Assembly (NCBI GenBank): GCA_030630095.1
Contig: DAOVNW010000074.1
Coordinates: 1-5,410, forward strand
DNA: 5,410 nt
Reading direction: 5' to 3'
DNA from: Candidatus Omnitrophota bacterium
Lineage (GTDB): Bacteria > Omnitrophota > Gorgyraeia > JAGLLT01
The number at the start of each line of letters is the position of its first letter. Position 1 is the first letter of the stretch. Position numbers and translations under genes: made by a program. Positions 1-4,283 of the stretch are shown in pieces. The notes below the pieces were generated by a model that saw only the letters and a program-made list of their open reading frames with translations, was not told the origin of the DNA and searched no databases.

Positions 1-218
1 GCTTTGAGACAAAGACAACCGGAGTCTATGAAGCGGCTTCAGGTAACTCTATAGCTTCTTCAGACTCTACAAGTATTCAATATAAGGCTAACTTTTCAAC
101 AGATGATAAGCCGGGCACAGGTGGTACACCGCCTTATTTCAGCGAGACTATTGCTTTGGAAGACGTACATATTACTTATCTGCCGCCAACTAAGGTTCTT
201 TATTACCGCGGTATTTAA
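1..218 (+). CDS. C-terminal fragment of an unrecognised, probably extracellular beta-rich protein
   Basis: An open frame enters from the left edge (first full codon at position 3) and ends at TAA 216-218, giving the last 71 residues of a longer protein. I do not recognise the family with certainty. The tail is rich in Ser, Thr, Gly and Tyr, with alternating hydrophobic/polar strands (SIQYKANFSTDD, then ALEDVHITYLPPTKVLYYRGI after a Pro/Gly-rich linker). This looks like the last strands of an extracellular beta-sandwich domain. There is no C-terminal anchor: no PEP-CTERM, no hydrophobic helix and no LPXTG. The stop lies 19 nt before the next start and no terminator lies between, so the two genes are probably co-transcribed. 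An 83-nt overlap claimed by extending the next gene upstream to 103 is far less likely than this frame. Confidence in the coding frame is good; function is unknown. Confidence 0.7.
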   Translation, partial: FETKTTGVYEAASGNSIASSDSTSIQYKANFSTDDKPGTGGTPPYFSETIALEDVHITYLPPTKVLYYRGI

Positions 219-237
219 GATTGAAAGGATGGAGGAG

Positions 238-1344
238 ATGTTAAGAAAAGCAATAATAGTTAGTTTGGTCGTAATGAGTTCTCTGCTTTGTTCAGAGCTT
301 CTTCCTGCCGATATTATCCTTTTAAAGAGAGGCGGGGTTATGCAAGGGAAGGTATTAAGTGAAACTAAGGCCAGTATTGAATTTAAAAATTCTTCAGGTA
401 AGATAGAGATGGTTAGGCGCCGCTTAGTAAGCTCTATAGTTAAGCGTGAAGAAAAACTGTCCTTGCTTCCCGAAGACGTTTATCAAAAAAGACTTAAATC
501 CATCTCGGCAACTGATGCTATGGGGCATTATGACCTGGGCTTATATTGTTTTGAGAATAACTTGCTGGACTATGCGTTGGAAGAGTTCAACCGGTCAAAA
601 GTTATAGATAGCCACTTTGAAAAAATGGTTACAGGACACATTAAATACATTAAATCCGTGAAGAAAAAAGTTGAGCAAATAACAGGCGTGAAGAGTGGAG
701 TTGAAGAAGAGAAGCCGCCGCTTACTCAGCGTCAGATAGAAAAAGAGTTAGAAAAAGGTGATTTAGCAGTACCTTGTAGCCGTGAGGATGCTGAGTTGAT
801 ATCAAGGATTATCAATAATCTGGCTGTATCGGGCTTAAAAGAGGAGTATGCCCAGCGGTATCTTGAGTTAGCCAGTTATTTTGAAAAGGCACAGATGGGC
901 GGGCGGGATGCGCGGAACAAGAAAAACTATTACAGCAGTCTGTTGTGTTATGAGATAGCTTATAATGTTGCTCAGGATGGGCAGACGAAAACTATTGCTC
1001 AGCAGAAAATTAGGAGTACCGAAGAATGGCTGAAGAAGAGGAAGAAGGCTGAATTTATAATTCCTTATTCCAAAGAGGATAGAGATTGCGTAATCTTATT
1101 TATTAAGAGCATGGAGAATGATACCGCGAGGAAATCATATTACGGAAGATACTACTATATGGGTGATGAATTTAAGATTAAAGCCGGTGATGAGAAAGTA
1201 ATCTCAGAGAAGGAAAAGCGCAGAAATATAGAGATTGCTTTACGTTGTTATGAAATAGTTAAAAGCGCTTATATCAGAGACGTGTTAATTGCCGGTTTTG
1301 TTGAGGCTAAAATAAGGGAGTGTATAATACTGCTTGAGAAGTAG
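238..1344 (+). CDS. Exported protein with small beta domain, TPR-like unit and duplicated helical domain
   Basis: This encodes 368 residues from ATG 238, preceded by AAAGG (224-228, 9-nt spacing) and a GGAGG overlapping too close to the start. An ATG at 229 would add the acidic MEE and spoil the signal peptide. Starting at 103 would overlap the previous gene. Residues 1-24 form a signal peptide (charged LRK, hydrophobic core, possible cleavage after A24). The C18 context (SLLC) is a poor lipobox, so a lipoprotein is unlikely. Residues 25-70 look like a small strand-rich domain (DIILLKRGGVMQGKV) of the kind common at the N-terminus of exported TPR proteins. Residues 93-126 fit a TPR (YDLGLYCFENNLLDYALEEF). 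Residues 178-368 consist of two related helical units (separate entry). The role is probably protein-protein interaction or scaffolding in the periplasm or envelope; no catalytic motif is visible. It is probably in an operon with the fragment upstream. The specific function is unknown. Confidence 0.85.
   Translation: MLRKAIIVSLVVMSSLLCSELLPADIILLKRGGVMQGKVLSETKASIEFKNSSGKIEMVRRRLVSSIVKREEKLSLLPEDVYQKRLKSISATDAMGHYDLGLYCFENNLLDYALEEFNRSKVIDSHFEKMVTGHIKYIKSVKKKVEQITGVKSGVEEEKPPLTQRQIEKELEKGDLAVPCSREDAELISRIINNLAVSGLKEEYAQRYLELASYFEKAQMGGRDARNKKNYYSSLLCYEIAYNVAQDGQTKTIAQQKIRSTEEWLKKRKKAEFIIPYSKEDRDCVILFIKSMENDTARKSYYGRYYYMGDEFKIKAGDEKVISEKEKRRNIEIALRCYEIVKSAYIRDVLIAGFVEAKIRECIILLEK
769..1341 (+). 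repeat. Diverged tandem duplication inside the TPR-like exported protein
   Basis: The C-terminal half of the 238-1344 product holds two copies of a unit of about 95 residues: 178 to about 271 and 275-368. They align nearly without gaps. VPCSRED matches IPYSKED. A Tyr is shared at unit position 27, RY at 30-31 and Phe at 38. CYEI is shared at unit position 60-63 in copy 1 and 63-66 in copy 2, and both copies then have a KIR near the C-terminal end. Only about 3 residues of gap are needed. DNA identity is low, so this is an old protein-level duplication, not a recent DNA repeat. Each unit is predicted by eye to be mostly helical, and the CYEI segment resembles the second helix of a TPR. Confidence 0.7.
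1301..1328 (+). promoter_or_regulatory. Possible sigma70 promoter for the PEP-CTERM gene
   Basis: TTGAGG (1301-1306), a 16-nt spacer and a perfect TATAAT (1323-1328) lie within the last codons of the preceding gene. Transcription would start near 1335 and leave a leader of about 70-115 nt, depending on the start codon used. There is no terminator between the two genes, so read-through is also possible. The site is coding sequence as well, and AT-rich DNA produces such matches by chance, so support is moderate to low. Confidence 0.35.
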
Positions 1345-1388
1345 ATTGTTCATTGAAAAACTGAATTTGAAAATAAAAATTATATACA

Positions 1389-1450
1389 GAAAGGAGGTGA
1401 AAATATTGAAAAATATTAATTTACTTAAAAAAGAAAAAGGAGGCGGAAGT
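1389..1450 (+). promoter_or_regulatory. Two tandem ribosome binding sites before the PEP-CTERM gene
   Basis: The first site, GAAAGGAGGTGA (1389-1400), is an almost full-length match to the 16S rRNA 3' end. It sits 8 nt (counted from GGAGG) before TTG 1406. The second, AAGGAGG (1437-1443), sits 7 nt before ATG 1451. TTG and ATG are in the same frame, 45 nt apart. I annotate the ATG because it is the stronger codon and directly begins a standard signal peptide (MKKVTL). The TTG form would prepend 15 residues, LKNINLLKKEKGGGS, partly encoded by the second binding site itself. Confidence 0.75.
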
Positions 1451-2086
1451 ATGAAAAAAGTAACTTTAGTAGTATTTTGCTTGTTGTTAGCCGGTTTATT
1501 GTCCTTTTCAACGGCAGCTCAAGCTGGCCTTGTCAACGGTGATCTTGAAAGCGGAAACATGGGACCGTTTACAAGTGTAGATACTGTCATCGACGGATGG
1601 TCAACTTGGGGTGGCAGTGGAGCCTATCACGATGATTATAATCACACATCCGTAGGTTCAAGAGCTGTTACGACATGGCATGACGATTCGGGTGTCTATC
1701 AGGACTTTACCGTGACAGGCGGAACAAAGTATACAGTTAGTGGTTGGGCTTACTCACCTTCGACTAGCGCCGCGGTTAACTGGAATGGCCTAATGAAGGT
1801 CGAGTGGGACGAAGGCACAATGGAAGATGTAGGCTATTTTTACGGTGATGGAGTTGATGCTAATGATGCATGGAAGTTCATCTCCAAAGATTTAACCGCG
1901 CCTACAAGTGCTAACGTTGGAAGATTAGTTTTGTATGTCACCAATAATTACGGCGGAAATCCAACAGCCGGTTCTATTGGCTGGGACGATATGAGTGTTG
2001 AAGCAGTTCCCGAACCGGCAAGTTTAATCTTGCTGGGTAGTGGATTATTGGGCTTGTTTGGGATAGGAAGAAGAAAACAAGCTTAA
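1451..2086 (+). CDS. PEP-CTERM sorted surface protein with jelly-roll (carbohydrate-binding-like) domain
   Basis: This encodes 211 residues. Residues 1-25 are a classic signal peptide (MKK, a Leu-rich core, AQA before G26). Residues 26 to about 184 resemble CBM4/9-like galactose-binding jelly-rolls: they open with LVNGDLESG, carry a central VYQDFTVTGGTKYTVSGWAY and close with IGWDDMSVEAV. The C-terminus from V186 is a PEP-CTERM signal: VPEPAS, a hydrophobic stretch with LLGSGLLGL, then GRRKQA. Proteins with this tail are exported by Sec and processed at the PEP motif by an exosortase, usually in exopolysaccharide-producing Gram-negative bacteria. No exosortase lies in this window. A likely role is a matrix or surface protein that binds glycan, but the ligand is not readable from sequence. 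A ribosome site stronger than average suggests high expression. No clear intrinsic terminator follows on this strand; the hairpin at 2100-2188 lacks a U-tract. The start could instead be TTG 1406. Confidence 0.92.
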   Translation: MKKVTLVVFCLLLAGLLSFSTAAQAGLVNGDLESGNMGPFTSVDTVIDGWSTWGGSGAYHDDYNHTSVGSRAVTTWHDDSGVYQDFTVTGGTKYTVSGWAYSPSTSAAVNWNGLMKVEWDEGTMEDVGYFYGDGVDANDAWKFISKDLTAPTSANVGRLVLYVTNNYGGNPTAGSIGWDDMSVEAVPEPASLILLGSGLLGLFGIGRRKQA

Positions 2087-2099
2087 TCCGCTGGTAAAA

Positions 2100-2188
2100 A
2101 AGTTCTAAGCAGGCCGTTGGAGACTGACTTGCACCTCCTTGTTTTGTAAGTTAAATTTCCTCATTTTTCAGCGGCCTGCTTAAAGCTT
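2100..2188. other. Long imperfect hairpin with nested loop carrying an anti-SD-like sequence
   Basis: The outer stem pairs 2106-2119 with 2169-2182: 14 bp with one G-U, core TAAGCAGGCCG/CGGCCTGCTTA. After one mismatch it continues with 2100-2104/2184-2188. Inside, ACTTGC (2127-2132) can pair with GTAAGT (2146-2151, one G-U), exposing ACCTCCTTGTTTT as a 13-nt apical loop. On the plus strand no T-tract follows, so it is a poor intrinsic terminator. On the minus strand the stem is followed by GAACTTTTTTACC, which is terminator-like, but no minus-strand gene is supported. It may be a 3' UTR stability element of the PEP-CTERM mRNA, a small RNA, a mobile-repeat remnant or a non-canonical terminator. 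The fold is clear in sequence; the function is open. Confidence 0.6.
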
Positions 2189-2221
2189 ATAAGGGTAAAG
2201 ATAGGCTGCATTCTTAAAATC

Positions 2222-2258
2222 ATTAACCGTAAATTATTTAATATCTTTAATGGTTAAT
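2222..2258. repeat. Short inverted repeat ATTAACC/GGTTAAT upstream of the lipoprotein promoter
   Basis: ATTAACC (2222-2228) and GGTTAAT (2252-2258) form a perfect 7-bp inverted repeat separated by 23 AT-rich bases. The right arm ends immediately before the -35 box at 2259. It could be a binding site for a dimeric regulator, but such short repeats arise easily in AT-rich DNA. Confidence 0.3.
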
Positions 2259-2287
2259 TTGACAGATATAGAATTATATGATATAAT
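2259..2287 (+). promoter_or_regulatory. Consensus sigma70 promoter for the lipoprotein gene
   Basis: TTGACA (2259-2264), exactly 17 nt, TATAAT (2282-2287), with TG at 2279-2280 making an extended -10. Both hexamers match consensus perfectly. Transcription should start near 2294, leaving a leader of about 20 nt, too short for a riboswitch. The preceding stretch is AT-rich like an UP element. A promoter this strong before a single gene suggests either high constitutive expression or control by a repressor (see the palindrome over the -10). Confidence 0.88.
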
Positions 2288-2288
2288 T
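2272..2288. promoter_or_regulatory. Perfect palindrome over the -10 box (candidate operator)
   Basis: AATTATAT (2272-2279), a central G (2280), then ATATAATT (2281-2288): 8-bp arms, a perfect inverted repeat enclosing the whole -10 hexamer. It places a second TATAAT on the minus strand (2278-2273), but no minus-strand -35 stands at the right distance. It could be a repressor site or simply a by-product of an AT-only -10 region. Confidence 0.4.
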
Positions 2289-2302
2289 TCAATAAAAGGT
2301 TT

Positions 2303-2313
2303 GAGGAGGGCAA
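2303..2313 (+). promoter_or_regulatory. Ribosome binding site of the lipoprotein gene (start choice GTG 2314 or ATG 2323)
   Basis: GAGGAGGG (2303-2310) is a strong Shine-Dalgarno sequence. From AGGAGG (2304-2309) there are 4 nt to GTG 2314 and 13 nt to the in-frame ATG 2323. The weak GAGG at 2316-2319 is only 3 nt from the ATG. Neither spacing is ideal. GTG is slightly favoured and adds MRR to the n-region of the signal peptide; the choice does not affect the mature protein. Confidence 0.6.
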
Positions 2314-4179
2314 GTGAGGCGAATGAATAAACTTTTTGTAATTTTTTGTGGTCTTTTTTTTATGTGTGTTATTCAAGGGTGCGGCGGGAGTAAGCATTAT
2401 CCGGCATCCGCTCTTCCGGGAGATGATAAGGAGTATGTTTACAGTTTGGCTAAAGATACATGGAGATGTATTGACCACTACGTGGCTCCCGAAACAGGCT
2501 TTCCTTATGATTCTGATACAAAGTCCAACCATACAAATACGACCAATGTTGGTCTTTATTTAACGAGCATAGTAGCAGCTTGTGAACTTGGCTTTCTGGA
2601 TGAAGAAGGCGCTGTAGCGAGAATTGAAAAAATACTGGACAGCCTTGAAAAATTAGAAAACTGGAACGGGTTTTTAATTAACTGGATTGACGTAAGAAGC
2701 AAAACGCAGGCGACTCCCGGCACATACTATATATCTGATTTTAACAAGTTACCTGCTGGACTTATTGTGGTTCGTCAGAAATTTCCTCAGGTTTACGAGC
2801 AGGCCACGCGTATCATGGAAAGTATTAAGTGGCCGATATTCTATGATAAGGCTACAAAAAGCTGCTATGGAGCCTTTGATATTGTAAATAAAAAGCTCTC
2901 GGGTCGCTTGGGTTATTTGGCCGCCGATACAAGATTGGCCAGTTTTTTTATGATTGCCTCTAACGCGGCTCCGGTTGAAACATGGTATAAGTTGGACAGA
3001 GAGAGAATTGAGCAGTATGGAATGTCCTTTTATAAACCCGGCTGGAATTGGGGCGGTATATTTATGCAGGCAATGGGTGGAATATTTCTTGATGAACGAA
3101 AGACAGAGGTGGGTAAGTCTGCCGCTGACTTTGCCTACGTTCAGATGCTTTATGCTAAAGAAAAGAATTTACCTGTTTGGGGTTGGTCCAGTTCATACAT
3201 TCCGGGAAGTGGTTATACAGAGGGCGGTTTTTTGCCGACCAATGTTATAACGCCCCACGCCAGCGCGTTGGCCATTATTTATTATCCGCGAAAAGTAATA
3301 GAGAATTTAAGGACATTGGAAGCTATGGGTGCCCGCGAGGGTTTTAAGATAAAAGGCCAAACCTATGATTTTGGATTTTGCGATGCTATAAATATAAAGA
3401 CCGGTAAAACTACTTCTAATCCTACGTATCTTAGCAGTCTGGATCAAACTATGCTCTTTTTAAGCCTGGCAAATTATTTAAACGACGGCATAATCTGGCA
3501 GCTTTTTGGGCGGGATCCGATCGTTAAAAACGGCAAAGAGTTATTAAAGGACTTCTATGAGGTAGAAAATGATTTGTTAGAAGTATATGCTATGAGAGAC
3601 GAGCAGTTTCTTGTGCCGGTAGAAATAGCGGCCAACCGGCTAAATGTACCCATCCTGATTGTTGATGACTTTGATGACGGCAAAGATCCTAATAATCTCG
3701 GCGGCAAAGTTGAACTCTGGAAACTTGATGCTCATGGTTATCAGGGTTTTTCCCCGCGGTACGACAGTGAGAATAGGGTAGGAGATTTTGGTTATGGGTT
3801 GAAGTTAAGTTATGATTTAGCTCCTGACAGACGCGCCTTTTGCGCCTATAGCCAGTTTATTGAAGGGGAAAATCTTACTCCATATAATAACTTTTCCTTT
3901 TATATAAAGGGTGACGGGGCGGAAGGCTTTACGAAGAGATTGAAGATAGAGATTTGGGATATTTATAATGTAGAGGTAATTTACTTTGTTAGAGGAATTA
4001 CTGATAGGTGGCAGAAGGTAACAATACCGCTTACTGAATTTAAGGGCATTCTTAGCCGCTGGGACAAGCCCAAAAGAATTGCCATTGTGCTTGAGAACCA
4101 GCCGGACTTCTATAAGGAAACCTGCGTCACCAGGACAAAAGGCGCTATCTATATAGATAATATAGCTTTTGAAGAATAA
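2314..4179 (+). CDS. Lipoprotein with glycoamylase-like (GH144-related) barrel and C-terminal CBM-like domain
   Basis: This encodes 621 residues from GTG. Residues 1-22 are a lipoprotein signal with lipobox IQGC (C23), so the product should be membrane-anchored outside the cytoplasm. Residues about 38-430 match my knowledge of the glycoamylase-like/DUF3131 (alpha/alpha) barrel, the family of GH144 endo-beta-1,2-glucanases and the hydrolase-like domain of cyclic glucan synthases. Landmarks are TNTTNVGLYLTSIVAACELG (75-94), an NGFLINW segment (118-124), GWNWGG (243-248), GWSSS (290-294), YDFGFCDAIN (351-360) and LDQTM then DGIIWQLF (376-398). The LDQTM stands where relatives usually have a DQGP-type motif. 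Residues about 446-621 form a separate beta-sandwich: DDFDDG (451-456), GYGLKLSY, YNNFSFYIKGD, GITDRWQKVTIPL, ending IYIDNIAFE. This resembles CBM11/CIA30-like galactose-binding domains. The likely role is cleavage or remodelling of a beta-glucan at the envelope. Substrate and catalytic residues are not established here. It is transcribed alone, from its own promoter to its own terminator. Confidence 0.88.
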   Translation: MRRMNKLFVIFCGLFFMCVIQGCGGSKHYPASALPGDDKEYVYSLAKDTWRCIDHYVAPETGFPYDSDTKSNHTNTTNVGLYLTSIVAACELGFLDEEGAVARIEKILDSLEKLENWNGFLINWIDVRSKTQATPGTYYISDFNKLPAGLIVVRQKFPQVYEQATRIMESIKWPIFYDKATKSCYGAFDIVNKKLSGRLGYLAADTRLASFFMIASNAAPVETWYKLDRERIEQYGMSFYKPGWNWGGIFMQAMGGIFLDERKTEVGKSAADFAYVQMLYAKEKNLPVWGWSSSYIPGSGYTEGGFLPTNVITPHASALAIIYYPRKVIENLRTLEAMGAREGFKIKGQTYDFGFCDAINIKTGKTTSNPTYLSSLDQTMLFLSLANYLNDGIIWQLFGRDPIVKNGKELLKDFYEVENDLLEVYAMRDEQFLVPVEIAANRLNVPILIVDDFDDGKDPNNLGGKVELWKLDAHGYQGFSPRYDSENRVGDFGYGLKLSYDLAPDRRAFCAYSQFIEGENLTPYNNFSFYIKGDGAEGFTKRLKIEIWDIYNVEVIYFVRGITDRWQKVTIPLTEFKGILSRWDKPKRIAIVLENQPDFYKETCVTRTKGAIYIDNIAFEE

Positions 4180-4195
4180 ATATTTGGATTTCTAT

Positions 4196-4229
4196 GGGGC
4201 CGGAGAAAATACTCCGGCCTCTTTTTTTT
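4196..4229 (+). terminator. Intrinsic terminator of the lipoprotein gene
   Basis: GGCCGGAG (4198-4205) pairs perfectly with CTCCGGCC (4212-4219) across a 6-nt loop. Outer G4197-U4220 and G4196-C4221 pairs extend the stem to 10 bp. Eight consecutive T (4222-4229) follow. It starts 16 nt after the lipoprotein stop and isolates that gene from tyrS. Confidence 0.95.
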
Positions 4230-4232
4230 GGA

Positions 4233-4261
4233 TTGACTTAGCCGCAAGGCGGTGTTAAACT
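4233..4261 (+). promoter_or_regulatory. Probable sigma70 promoter of tyrS
   Basis: TTGACT (4233-4238), 17-nt spacer, TAAACT (4256-4261) preceded by TG at 4253-4254 (extended -10). It begins only 4 nt after the T-tract of the upstream terminator. The predicted start near 4268 leaves a leader of roughly 16 nt, so no T-box leader, common before tyrS in Firmicutes, can be present. Confidence 0.7.
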
Positions 4262-4283
4262 AAAAAAAATGATAGGAGATTTT

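Noticed and set aside
103..237. Upstream extension of the exported TPR-like protein to a start at 103
   Set aside because: It overlaps the well-formed C-terminal frame ending at 218, has no ribosome site, and would bury the clear signal peptide that begins at ATG 238.
2100..2188. Ordinary intrinsic terminator for the PEP-CTERM gene
   Set aside because: The right arm is followed by AAAGCTTATAAGGG, not a T-run, and the outer loop is 49 nt. A T-run exists only for the opposite strand, where no gene is supported.
2254..2532. Minus-strand open frame of 92 codons
   Set aside because: It runs antisense over the promoter and the start of the lipoprotein gene, has a low-complexity composition and no ribosome site. 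The plus-strand gene is far better supported.
2348..2563. Plus-strand open frame of 71 codons inside the lipoprotein gene
   Set aside because: It is another frame of the lipoprotein coding sequence with no ribosome site or recognisable protein.
2954..3250. Plus-strand open frame of 98 codons inside the lipoprotein gene
   Set aside because: It is an out-of-frame shadow of the glycoamylase-like domain, rich in Arg, Cys and Phe, without initiation signals.
4241..4253. Small GC hairpin (CCGC-AAG-GCGG) before tyrS
   Set aside because: It lies in the spacer of the probable promoter, upstream of the expected transcript start, so it would not be in the RNA. It is only 4 bp.
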